Shown piece after piece: positions 25,108 to 32,865 of a DNA stretch of 33,992 bases (positions are counted from its first letter, which is position 1; each line of letters starts with the position of its first letter). The DNA lies in the NCBI GenBank assembly GCA_021648045.1, contig JAKITM010000012.1, positions 1 to 33,992 of the forward strand, read 5' to 3'. This stretch comes from Lysobacterales bacterium (GTDB lineage Bacteria; Pseudomonadota; Gammaproteobacteria; Xanthomonadales; SZUA-36). The notes under the pieces were generated by a model. That model was not told the origin of the DNA, searched no databases, and was given only the letters and a program-made list of their open reading frames with translations. A program made the translations under genes and the position numbers.

Positions 25108-26712
25108 ATGACAACTATTACACACGAAGATCATCATGATCACAAACCTCAGGGCTTTTTAAACCGCTGGGTTTTCTCAACCAACCATAAAGACATCGGT
25201 ACGCTTTATCTGGTTTTCGCCCTGCTGATGTTTTTCATCGGTGGTGCGATGGCAATGATTATCCGCGCCGAATTATTCATGCCGGGAATGCAACTGGTTC
25301 AGCCTGAATTTTTCAACCAGATGACCACAGTGCATGCGCTGGTAATGGTGTTTGGGGCAGTGATGCCGGCCTTCGTTGGCTTTGCTAACTGGATGATTCC
25401 GTTGATGATCGGGGCGCCAGATATGGCCCTGCCGCGGATGAATAACTGGAGCTTCTGGATACTACCTTTCGCCTTCACCATGTTAGTTTCCACATTATTC
25501 ATGGATGGTGGTGCTCCGGCAGGTGGTTGGACACTGTATCCCCCATTAGTTTTGCAAACCGGTGATAGTTTTATCTTTGCCATGTTTGCCATCCACATGC
25601 TGGGTATTTCCTCCATCATGGGTGCAATTAATGTCATTGCCACCATTTTGAATATGCGTGCTCCGGGTATGACATTGCTGCGGATGCCATTATTTGTCTG
25701 GACCTGGTTAATTACCGCCTTCTTGCTGATTGCGGTTATGCCGGTACTGGCAGGCGCTGTTACCATGCTGATCACCGATCGATTCTTCCTCACCAGCTTC
25801 TTCAATGCTGCCGGTGGTGGCGATCCGGTATTATTCCAGCATATTTTCTGGTTCTTCGGACACCCGGAAGTGTATATCATGATTTTACCGGCTTTCGGTA
25901 TCATCTCTGAAATCATTCCAACTTTTGCCCGCAAACCATTATTTGGCTATACATCCATGGTATACGCCACCGTCAGCATTGCCTTCCTTTCCTTTATTGT
26001 TTGGGCGCATCATATGTTTACCGTCGGCATGCCTCTGGGTGCTGAAATTTACTTCATGCTGGCCACTATGATGATTTCGATCCCCACCGGGGTGAAAGTC
26101 TTTAACTGGATAGCCACCATGTGGCGAGGCTCGATGACATTTGAGACCCCAATGCTGTTTGCTCTGGGTTTTGTGGTGTTGTTTACTATCGGTGGTTTTT
26201 CAGGTCTGATGCTGGCTATTGTGCCGGCGGATTTCCAATATCACGATACCTATTTTGTGGTCGCGCATTTCCATTATGTACTGGTAACCGGGTCTGTGTT
26301 CGCACTAATGGCCGGCACCTACTACTGGTTGCCGAAATGGACCGGACATATGTATAACGAGCGCCTGGGTAAATGGCATTTCTGGTTATCAGTTGTCTTT
26401 GTTAATGTGCTATTTTTCCCTCAGCACTACCTTGGTTTGGCCGGTATGCCACGCCGTATTCCTGACTACTCACCACAGTTTGCTGACTTCAACATGCTCT
26501 CTTCTATCGGCGGTTTCGCCTTTGGCCTAACCCAGTTGATGTTTGTTTATATTGTCTGGAAGTGTGCTCGTGGTGGAGAAACTGCTACAGCTCAAGTTTG
26601 GGAAGGCGCAAAAGGCCTGGAGTGGACCGTTCCTTCTCCGGCACCGTTCCATACTTTTGAAACACCGCCGAAAATCGATGACAGTGTTGTGGCCCACGGC
26701 AACCATATGTAA
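25108..26712 (+). CDS. coxA: Cytochrome c oxidase subunit I
   Basis: 534 residues from the ATG at 25108, which has AAGGCAGGGA upstream; an upstream TTG overlapping coxB is less likely. This is the catalytic heme-copper subunit that reduces O2 to water and pumps protons. Ligands are His76 and His389 for heme a, His387 for heme a3, and His252, His301 and His302 for CuB. The His252-Tyr256 pair (GHPEVYIM) is the A-type cross-link. The K/D-channel region FANWMIPLMIGAPDMALPRM is standard. The N-terminus starts with a His/Asp cluster (HEDHHDH). It is followed 3 bp later by a small ORF and ctaG. Confidence 0.97.
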   Translation: MTTITHEDHHDHKPQGFLNRWVFSTNHKDIGTLYLVFALLMFFIGGAMAMIIRAELFMPGMQLVQPEFFNQMTTVHALVMVFGAVMPAFVGFANWMIPLMIGAPDMALPRMNNWSFWILPFAFTMLVSTLFMDGGAPAGGWTLYPPLVLQTGDSFIFAMFAIHMLGISSIMGAINVIATILNMRAPGMTLLRMPLFVWTWLITAFLLIAVMPVLAGAVTMLITDRFFLTSFFNAAGGGDPVLFQHIFWFFGHPEVYIMILPAFGIISEIIPTFARKPLFGYTSMVYATVSIAFLSFIVWAHHMFTVGMPLGAEIYFMLATMMISIPTGVKVFNWIATMWRGSMTFETPMLFALGFVVLFTIGGFSGLMLAIVPADFQYHDTYFVVAHFHYVLVTGSVFALMAGTYYWLPKWTGHMYNERLGKWHFWLSVVFVNVLFFPQHYLGLAGMPRRIPDYSPQFADFNMLSSIGGFAFGLTQLMFVYIVWKCARGGETATAQVWEGAKGLEWTVPSPAPFHTFETPPKIDDSVVAHGNHM

Positions 26713-26715
26713 GCG

Positions 26716-26856
26716 ATGACCGTGAATCAAACACCGAAAGATACTAGTCCCCGGAAAAACTCCGGGGCGATTATTAAAACCGCATTGATACTCGGCGTAG
26801 TTGCCGTGATGGTATATGTGGTATTTATCTATGCAGCGGTGACCGCCAGTGGCTGA
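26716..26856 (+). CDS. 46-residue single-pass membrane protein in the cox cluster
   Basis: ATG at 26716 lies 3 bp after the coxA stop and the frame runs to TGA 26854-26856, overlapping the GTG start of ctaG by 8 bp. The product begins MTVNQTPKDTSPRKNSG, then a hydrophobic helix (IIKTALILGVVAVMVYVVF) and a short tail. The position, tight overlaps and one helix preceded by basic residues match small oxidase-assembly or stabilising peptides found between coxA and ctaG in other beta- and gammaproteobacteria. Its exact role is unknown. It is too short for many gene finders. Confidence 0.7.
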   Translation: MTVNQTPKDTSPRKNSGAIIKTALILGVVAVMVYVVFIYAAVTASG

Positions 26857-27508
26857 TCAACAGGTCGACCCGCAGACTGAGCGTAAGGCAGTCCAGCGAA
26901 AGGCGAATCGACGCACTTTAAGACGGCTCATTCTGATTTCGATTGGAATGTTCGGCTTTGGCTTTGCCATGTGGCCGCTCTACGAGATATTTTGCGATGT
27001 CACCGGTTTCGGCGGACGCGGAGTGCAGGAAGTAGCCGCCGACGATATCCAGCATTACCAAGATCAGCGGGAAATAACCATGCGCTTTGATGCAACGGTA
27101 AATTCCGGGCTTAACTGGCAGTTCGAAGCTGTGGACAGCGCAAAAACAGTACAACTGGGGAAGCTCAGCGTTGCCAGTTACACCTCTATCAACATAAGTG
27201 ATGAGCCGGTTATCGGCCATGCGGTGTTTAATGTTGCACCGCCTGAAGCCAGCTTGTATTTTGTAAAAACCGAATGTTTTTGCTTTACCGAACAACTACT
27301 TTTGGCAGGTGAGAAAAAAGATATGCCGGTGACTTATTATATCAGCCCTGATTTGCCGGACGATATCGAGAGCATCACCCTTTCATACACTTTCTTCAAA
27401 AATATTCCGGCTACTTTGGCATATAACAATGCGGCTAAAAAAGAAATAAGCAATCAACCAAACCCTAATAATATAACTACAAACGATACCAGAGCGAGAG
27501 GCGAATAA
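26849..27508 (+). CDS. ctaG: Cytochrome c oxidase assembly protein CtaG/Cox11
   Basis: 219 residues, starting at GTG 26849 within the end of the small ORF. One N-terminal transmembrane helix (~27-43, LILISIGMFGFGFAMWPLY) anchors a periplasmic beta domain. The copper-binding signature is KTECFCFTEQ with Cys143 and Cys145, and PDLPDDIESITLSYTFF is the family's C-terminal motif. It delivers copper to the CuB centre of subunit I. The stop overlaps the coxC start by one base (TAATG), a sign of translational coupling. Confidence 0.95.
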   Translation: MADQQVDPQTERKAVQRKANRRTLRRLILISIGMFGFGFAMWPLYEIFCDVTGFGGRGVQEVAADDIQHYQDQREITMRFDATVNSGLNWQFEAVDSAKTVQLGKLSVASYTSINISDEPVIGHAVFNVAPPEASLYFVKTECFCFTEQLLLAGEKKDMPVTYYISPDLPDDIESITLSYTFFKNIPATLAYNNAAKKEISNQPNPNNITTNDTRARGE

Positions 27509-28374
27509 TGTCACACTCAAAAGATATTTACTATATTCCCCATGGCACCAAGTGGCCGATAGTCGGTTCAATCGGCATGTTTTTGCTGCTGGTGGGAGCT
27601 TCAAACTGGCTGAATGGCAGCGGCAGTGCACAATATATGTTTTATGCTGGCCTGTTAATTCTAATTTTCATGATGTTCGGATGGTTCGGACTGGTTATTC
27701 GCGAATCACAGCAAGGCATGTATAACGCGCAGGTCGGTGTGTCTTTCCGAATGGGCATGGTCTGGTTTATCTTTTCTGAAGTGATGTTCTTTGCGGTGTT
27801 CTTCGGCACCTTGCTTTATACCCGAATGTTGGTGATGCCCTGGCTCGGTGGCGAAGGTGTAGGTGTAGCCACAGGCCAATATTTATGGTCTGGCTTCGAA
27901 GCGGTTTGGCCGCATAATGGCCCGACAAACTTAGGTGGTGATTTTGATATCATCCCGGCTTTCGATGTACCCCTGCTGAATACCTTAATTCTACTAACCT
28001 CAGGCTTCACCCTTACCATGGCTCACTGGGCTTTAAAGAAAGCCAACCAGAGAAGCATGGTAATGTGGATGGTAGCCACAGTGCTACTGGGTATAGTCTT
28101 CTTGTATTATCAGGCGGAAGAATATATTTACGCTTACCAGGAGCTTGGACTAACCATGGGCTCAGGTATTTATGGCTCCACATTCTTCATGTTGACCGGT
28201 TTTCACGGTTTCCATGTAACTTTGGGAACCATCATGTTAATTGTCATTGCGGTGCGGTGCGCGAAAGGTCACTTTACCAAAGAAAATCATTTTGCCTTTG
28301 AAGGCGTTGCCTGGTATTGGCATTTTGTTGATGTGGTCTGGTTGGCACTGTTTGTATTTGTTTATGTGGTCTAG
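27508..28374 (+). CDS. coxC: Cytochrome c oxidase subunit III
   Basis: 288 residues with seven hydrophobic helices, as usual for this structural core subunit. Recognisable elements are FRMGMVWFIFSEVMFFAVFF, PLLNTLILLTSGFTLTMAHW, FFMLTGFHGFHVTLGTIML and the C-terminal FEGVAWYWHFVDVVWLALFV. It starts on the overlapping TAATG of ctaG. An intrinsic terminator follows 20 bp after its stop, so the upstream transcript probably ends here and the downstream assembly genes are expressed separately. Confidence 0.96.
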   Translation: MSHSKDIYYIPHGTKWPIVGSIGMFLLLVGASNWLNGSGSAQYMFYAGLLILIFMMFGWFGLVIRESQQGMYNAQVGVSFRMGMVWFIFSEVMFFAVFFGTLLYTRMLVMPWLGGEGVGVATGQYLWSGFEAVWPHNGPTNLGGDFDIIPAFDVPLLNTLILLTSGFTLTMAHWALKKANQRSMVMWMVATVLLGIVFLYYQAEEYIYAYQELGLTMGSGIYGSTFFMLTGFHGFHVTLGTIMLIVIAVRCAKGHFTKENHFAFEGVAWYWHFVDVVWLALFVFVYVV

Positions 28375-28394
28375 CCACCCATTTGTTTATATTA

Positions 28395-28420
28395 AACCCG
28401 CCAGTTGGCGGGTTTTTTTT
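28395..28420 (+). terminator. Intrinsic terminator after coxC
   Basis: AACCCGCC (28395-28402), loop AGTT, GGCGGGTT and eight consecutive T residues form a strong GC-rich hairpin plus U tract. It closes coxB-coxA-ORF-ctaG-coxC and separates them from the lipid kinase gene 18 bp later. Confidence 0.93.
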
Positions 28421-28437
28421 AGCTGCTAAATTTACCC

Positions 28438-29340
28438 ATGCAAAAACTACTACTGATAAATAATCCGAACGCAGCCAGCGGCCACAGCCAAAAACTGGTT
28501 CCGAAAATCGAACAACGATTTACTGATAAGGGCTTACAGAGCAGTTTGTTTTGCTCGCAGTATGGCGGGCATATTGAGGAATATCTGGGTGCTTGTGACC
28601 TCAGCCAATATAGCGCGGTTATTATTATCGGTGGTGATGGCACACTGCATGAGGCTCTGAACGGGTTATACCGCCAGGATAGTTCACAACGAATCCCTCT
28701 TGGACTGATTCCGGCGGGAACCGGAAATGCTTTTGCCCGCGAGTTAGACCTGCTTGCCGGTCAATGGCAAAAAGCCATAGACATTATCTGTGCAGGGAAC
28801 ATACGCAAAATTGATTGTGCGAGTTATAGTTATGCGGGCGAGCAACGATATTTTATTAATATTATCAGTATGGGCTTCGGCGTTGATGCCGGGCGCACCG
28901 CTAAAAAACTGAAGCTGCTAGGCAAAAGTGCCTATACCCTGGGCACTCTCTGGCAAACACTATTTCTGCGTAGCTGGGCACTGCGGATAACGCTGGACGG
29001 TCAACGCATTGACTGCTCAACTGTCCTTGCCAGTGTGTCTAACTCGCGCTATACCGGCACCAGCTTCCTGATAGCACCGGATGCACAAGTTGATGATGGG
29101 TTTCTGGATGTATTGTTACTCACTGACATATCACGCTTGAGGATATTACGCCTGTTTCCATCAATATACACAGGCAAACACATCCATTATCCGGAAGTGA
29201 GCATACAGCGTGCAAAGCATATATTGATCGAAACCGATGAGCCAAAAGAACTAACCCCGGACGGAGAATTCAGCGGCAGCACCCCGGTAGAAATTGAGTG
29301 CCTACCGCAAGCCATAGCCTTTCTCTGGCCAACCACCTAA
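28438..29340 (+). CDS. Diacylglycerol/lipid kinase family protein (YegS/BmrU-like)
   Basis: 300 residues. The catalytic nucleotide-binding motif IIIGGDGTLHEALNGL (GGDGT at 65-69) and the PAGTGNAFAREL loop (92-103) identify the DAGK_cat domain; the start KLLLINNPNAASGHS is typical. The C-terminal beta domain has SNSRYTGTSFLIAPDAQVDD and TPDGEF. Such enzymes phosphorylate diacylglycerol or related lipids at the membrane; the substrate here is not certain. The gene sits just after the coxC terminator, so it needs its own promoter or read-through. No other lipid genes are adjacent. Confidence 0.9.
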   Translation: MQKLLLINNPNAASGHSQKLVPKIEQRFTDKGLQSSLFCSQYGGHIEEYLGACDLSQYSAVIIIGGDGTLHEALNGLYRQDSSQRIPLGLIPAGTGNAFARELDLLAGQWQKAIDIICAGNIRKIDCASYSYAGEQRYFINIISMGFGVDAGRTAKKLKLLGKSAYTLGTLWQTLFLRSWALRITLDGQRIDCSTVLASVSNSRYTGTSFLIAPDAQVDDGFLDVLLLTDISRLRILRLFPSIYTGKHIHYPEVSIQRAKHILIETDEPKELTPDGEFSGSTPVEIECLPQAIAFLWPTT

Positions 29341-29343
29341 ACC

Positions 29344-29374
29344 GTAGGGTGGGCATTTATGCCCACGCGTAAAA
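29344..29374. repeat. Dispersed hairpin repeat, copy 1
   Basis: GTAGGGTGGGCATTTATGCC followed by CACGCGTAAAA. It contains the palindrome GTGGGCAT-TT-ATGCCCAC. A second copy lies inverted at 33858-33888 with 30 of 31 bases identical. It is positioned between the convergent lipid kinase and ald genes, where its hairpin might help end transcription. Confidence 0.93.
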
Positions 29375-29402
29375 GCCGACCAACTAAAACCCACCCCTTG
29401 TT

Positions 29403-30524
29403 TTATGCGGTTTTGAGGGCTTTTTTGGCGGTTACGAATTCATAACCCAGGTTTTCTGCTACTTCTTCGCAGGTGACCATGCCACGGTGGACATTTAAGC
29501 CATTCAGCAAGTGCTGGTCATCTAACATCGCTTGTTTTGCGCCTTTATCAGCCAGTCGCAACACAAAAGGCTGGGTTGCGTTGTTGAGGGCAAAGGTTGA
29601 AGTGCGGGCAACTGCACCGGGCATATTGGCCACACAGTAGTGCACGATATCATCCACTATATAGATGGGATCTTGATGGGTGGTGGCATGGGAGGTTTCA
29701 AAACAACCGCCCTGATCAATTGCCACATCGACCACTACTGAACCCTTACGCATTTTTTTAAGATGCTCACGAGTGACAAGTTTTGGTGCGGCAGCACCGG
29801 GAATCAATACCGCCCCGATGACCAGATCGGCATCAGTCACATATTTATCCAGCGAGAGTAAATCTGAATAAATGGTTTCTATGCGGCTATCAAAGAGCGC
29901 ATCAAAGCGGCGTAAAACCTCTAAAGACCGATCCAGAACAACCACCTGAGCACCCATGCCCATGGCCATTTGCGCGGCATTAAAACCAACTACACCGCCA
30001 CCAATAATTACCACTTTGGCCGGGGCGACTCCCGGTACACCGCCTAGTAACACGCCGGCACCGCCGTGGGCTTTTTCCAGACACCAAGCGCCTGCTTGAA
30101 CCGACAAACGCCCGGCAACTTCCGACATCGGCGCTAATAGAGGTAAAGCACCGGCATTGTCAGTAACGGTTTCATAGGCAATACAGGTAGCGCCGCTGGC
30201 AACCAGCTCACGGGTTTGCTCAGGATCTGGGGCCAGGTGTAAATAGGTGAACAGCACCTGGTCCGCGCGTAACATGGCGCGCTCAACAGCCTGGGGTTCT
30301 TTTACTTTGACGATCATCTCAGCGATATCAAATACGGCTTTGGCATCCGGCAGAATGGTTGCTCCTGCTTCTGTATAAACCGCATTATCGAGGCCGATAG
30401 ACAATGCGGCATCGTTTTCTACAAATACTTCATGCCCACGAGCTACCAACTCGCGCACGGTTGCAGGTATGAGTCCGATCCGGTATTCATGGTTTTTAAT
30501 CTCTTTAGGTACACCAATGCGCAT
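29403..30524 (-). CDS. ald: Alanine dehydrogenase
   Basis: 373 residues. It catalyses reversible oxidative deamination of L-alanine to pyruvate with NAD. The N-terminus MRIGVPKEIKNHEYR holds the substrate Arg15; Lys75 (VKVKEPQ) and His96 (FTYLHLAP) are the catalytic pair at the family's standard positions. The nucleotide-binding fold is VVIIGGGVVGFNAAQMAMG, followed by VVLDRS. The length is standard. It is divergent from an Lrp-type regulator gene with 130 bp between them, a common arrangement in which the regulator controls ald in response to alanine; that link is inference. Confidence 0.96.
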   Translation of the reverse strand: MRIGVPKEIKNHEYRIGLIPATVRELVARGHEVFVENDAALSIGLDNAVYTEAGATILPDAKAVFDIAEMIVKVKEPQAVERAMLRADQVLFTYLHLAPDPEQTRELVASGATCIAYETVTDNAGALPLLAPMSEVAGRLSVQAGAWCLEKAHGGAGVLLGGVPGVAPAKVVIIGGGVVGFNAAQMAMGMGAQVVVLDRSLEVLRRFDALFDSRIETIYSDLLSLDKYVTDADLVIGAVLIPGAAAPKLVTREHLKKMRKGSVVVDVAIDQGGCFETSHATTHQDPIYIVDDIVHYCVANMPGAVARTSTFALNNATQPFVLRLADKGAKQAMLDDQHLLNGLNVHRGMVTCEEVAENLGYEFVTAKKALKTA

Positions 30525-30654
30525 GCCATCTCTCCAGTTTATGCAAGCTTACTATTTGGCATATAATAACGCGTGCCACGCAGTCATTTATTGTGTTATT
30601 TAGCAAATCAACAGTGTATATTTCTTAAATAAGTTGTTTTTATAGGATAACCTA
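30525..30654. promoter_or_regulatory. Divergent ald / Lrp-family regulator control region
   Basis: This AT-rich 130-bp region must hold both promoters. It includes TTTATTGTGTTATTTAGCAA (30589-30608), loosely like the degenerate Lrp box, and TAGGATAA, the ribosome binding site of the regulator. No operator is certain by eye. Confidence 0.45.
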
Positions 30655-31170
30655 GTGAAAAACCAAAGATCATCAGCATTTTATCAGCTAGATAAAACCG
30701 ACCGTGCCATTCTCGGCTATTTACAGGCAAATGGCCGCCTCAGCAATGCCGATCTAGCACGCAAAATAAACCTTAGCCCTAGTCCTTGTCTAGACCGGGT
30801 AAAAAAACTCGAAGGCAAAGGTTTTATCCAAGGTTATATGGCCATTCTTGACCCAACACTATTAGAATCACAACTACTGATTTTTGTAGAAATCATTCTG
30901 AAACGCACTGCAGGTGATGCTTTCAAAGTGTTCCGCCAACGAATACTCGATATCCCCGAAGTGCTAGATTGCCACCTAGTCTCAGGAAATTTCGATTATC
31001 TGATTAAAGCCCGAGTTCGGGATATGCAAGAATATCGCAGCTTGCTAGGCGAAAAAATTCTTCCGATTCCCGGAGTCGAAGGCAGCCGTACTTATGTGGT
31101 TATGGAAGAGGTAAAAGAAAGCCTGAGGTTGCGAATTCCAGCTAACAACAAGAATCAACCTTCGATCTGA
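30655..31170 (+). CDS. Lrp/AsnC family transcriptional regulator
   Basis: 171 residues from a GTG with AGGA eight bases upstream. The N-terminal winged HTH spans ~10-65 (LDKTDRAILGYLQANGRLSN; ADLARKINLSPSPCLDRVKK) and the C-terminal RAM ligand-binding domain ~75-155 (LIFVEIILKRT; EVLDCHLVSGNFDYLIKARV; YRSLLGEKILPIPGVEGSRT). The family forms octamers responding to amino acids. Adjacent divergent ald suggests it senses alanine or a related amino acid and controls ald. The C-terminus overlaps the convergent DUF2909 gene by 16 bp. Confidence 0.93.
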   Translation: MKNQRSSAFYQLDKTDRAILGYLQANGRLSNADLARKINLSPSPCLDRVKKLEGKGFIQGYMAILDPTLLESQLLIFVEIILKRTAGDAFKVFRQRILDIPEVLDCHLVSGNFDYLIKARVRDMQEYRSLLGEKILPIPGVEGSRTYVVMEEVKESLRLRIPANNKNQPSI

Positions 31171-31391
31171 TACACCGCGCCGGGACTTATAGGATGAGGC
31201 GTGATAATGCCGGTTTTCATCCCGACCACCAGCAGAAAAAAGAACAGTAGCGAAAGCCCGATGCGCCAGCTCAGCCGCCGCAACATTTTGTCATCATCAC
31301 CCTCACCGCCTTTGACCATATAGTAAAATGCAGAAAACAGGGAATAAACAATAGCCAGAAAAAAAACAACGATGATGATCTTATATAGCAT
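31155..31391 (-). CDS. DUF2909 twin-transmembrane protein
   Basis: 78 residues with two hydrophobic helices (LYKIIIVVFFLAIVYSLFSA; IGLSLLFFFLLVVGMKTGII) joined by a short charged loop (GGEGDDDKMLRRLSWR). LRRLSWRIGLSLLFFFLLVV is the recognisable part of the family. In Pseudomonas-type genomes this gene lies on the opposite strand between coxC and SURF1 of the aa3 oxidase cluster. Its presence here shows that the ald segment splits an otherwise standard cluster. Its role is unknown; an oxidase-associated role is inferred from context only. Confidence 0.85.
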   Translation of the reverse strand: MLYKIIIVVFFLAIVYSLFSAFYYMVKGGEGDDDKMLRRLSWRIGLSLLFFFLLVVGMKTGIITPHPISPGAVYQIEG

Positions 31392-31505
31392 GATTAAATG
31401 TCCACAATAGGGCTTTCCGTGGCATTATATCCAAATTCGCACGCGTTTGGGTAGAAGCTGATATTCTCGAGGACTTCTCACCGAACCCGCTCAGGCAGAC
31501 AATGA

Positions 31506-32252
31506 ATGAATATTGATAATTCGCAGAACAAACCGATAACCGGTCTGCATTGGCTGCTGTTTACGCTGCTTATGTCGGCGTTATTAGCGGCCTTTCTGTG
31601 GCTGGCTTTTTGGCAACTTGAGCGGGCGGATGAGAAACAAGCGATCCTCACAGCTATCGATCAAGCTCAGTTCCTGCCTTTATCAATGGTCGACCGCAAT
31701 AGCCCGCGATTTGCCAAAGTCAGCGGCCGTGGACAATACGATATTCAGCATAGCTTCCTGCTCGATAACCAAGTAGAAAGCGGGGTTGTCGGTGTACACC
31801 TTATTACACCACTTAAATTACCCGGTGGTGACTGGCTATTAGTCAATCGTGGTTGGTTGAAGATGCCACTGGATAGAAGCGAGCTGCCAGCGTTTAGGAC
31901 TACAGCTACACCCGTTGAAATTAGTGGTAGCCTCAATCTGCCACCTAAAACCGGTATTCGCATGGGCGGTGATACTGCCATCGATGTATCCCTACCCTGG
32001 CCACGACTGATTACCTACCTGGAACTGGATCCGGCGGCCGCACAACTCGGTTACCCCCTATTACCGCAAATCATTCAATTGGATGCCAAAAGCGCATCTG
32101 GCTATGGCGAAAGACTGCGGCGTCCGCTAAACTTTGGACCCGAAAAGCATCGTGGTTACGCGATAACATGGTTTGCCTTTGCCTTGGTAACGGTAATCCT
32201 CTTTATTATCATTATTCGACCTGGAATCAAGAAGTATGGAAAGCAAGCCTGA
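31506..32252 (+). CDS. SURF1 family cytochrome oxidase biogenesis protein
   Basis: 248 residues with transmembrane helices at ~14-36 and ~222-242, the SURF1 topology with a periplasmic domain between. The family signature FWQLERADEKQAIL lies at 35-48, and GVVGVHLITPLKLPGGDWLL then VNRGWL at about 92-118. The C-terminus KHRGYAITWFAFALVTVIL matches the conserved end. SURF1 helps insert heme a into subunit I. It is divergent from DUF2909 and overlaps the next gene by 17 bp. Confidence 0.93.
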   Translation: MNIDNSQNKPITGLHWLLFTLLMSALLAAFLWLAFWQLERADEKQAILTAIDQAQFLPLSMVDRNSPRFAKVSGRGQYDIQHSFLLDNQVESGVVGVHLITPLKLPGGDWLLVNRGWLKMPLDRSELPAFRTTATPVEISGSLNLPPKTGIRMGGDTAIDVSLPWPRLITYLELDPAAAQLGYPLLPQIIQLDAKSASGYGERLRRPLNFGPEKHRGYAITWFAFALVTVILFIIIIRPGIKKYGKQA

Positions 32253-32829
32253 TAACAACACGCCTAAAAAAGGCAATGGACGACTGGTTATATTGGGGGT
32301 TTTTGCGGCCTTTCTAATACCCGTAATTATCGCCATGTTAATGCAGAGTGATTTCTGGTCATATCAGCCCGAATCCAGCAAAGCTCACGGCACACTGATT
32401 AAGCCGGTGGTTGAAATGATCGAATTACGCGAGATTATTGAGGACCGTTCAAAGTGGTGGCTGGTAAGCATTGCCAGCGGCAATTGTGATCAGACATGTG
32501 AACAAACCCTGATAGGGATGCGTCAATTACGCAAAGCGACCGGTGCTCACAGCAGTGAAGTTGGACTACTTTTTGTTAGTGCAGATACCAGCAGCGATGA
32601 ACAACAGCAACGCATTAAAGCCATCGAAACTAAAATTCGACAAATCAACAACCCAGTGATTTACGCACTGATTAACAACACAGGTTCAGGCACAGAAACT
32701 GCGGGCAAAATGTGGTTGCTAGACAGAGAACTGAACCTCTTTATGCATTACCCAGCAGGACATAATGCAACCGGGGTTCGCAAAGACCTAAAACGCATAC
32801 TCACCTGGGCGCAGGAAAAACCTGAATGA
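32236..32829 (+). CDS. Membrane-anchored Sco-like / thioredoxin-fold protein of the cox cluster
   Basis: 197 residues. One N-terminal transmembrane helix (~16-36, RLVILGVFAAFLIPVIIAML) precedes a periplasmic thioredoxin-like domain. It has a CxxxC pair, Cys84 and Cys88 in ASGNCDQTCEQTLIG, in the position where Sco proteins bind copper, followed by MRQLRKATGAHSSEVGLLFV as in the Sco fold. The third copper ligand (a His near the C-terminus in true Sco) may be HYPAGHN at about 172-178. The overlap with SURF1 and position before ctaB fit the uncharacterised gene at this place in Pseudomonas clusters. Copper delivery or thiol reduction for CuA is likely but unproven. Confidence 0.8.
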   Translation: MESKPDNNTPKKGNGRLVILGVFAAFLIPVIIAMLMQSDFWSYQPESSKAHGTLIKPVVEMIELREIIEDRSKWWLVSIASGNCDQTCEQTLIGMRQLRKATGAHSSEVGLLFVSADTSSDEQQQRIKAIETKIRQINNPVIYALINNTGSGTETAGKMWLLDRELNLFMHYPAGHNATGVRKDLKRILTWAQEKPE

Positions 32830-32865
32830 TAGGCTCGCTGAAACTAGCTGGGGTAGAATAGTTCC

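Noticed and set aside
25299..25934. 211-codon minus-strand frame opposite coxA
   Set aside because: It lies wholly within the conserved coxA sequence and looks like antisense of hydrophobic codons.
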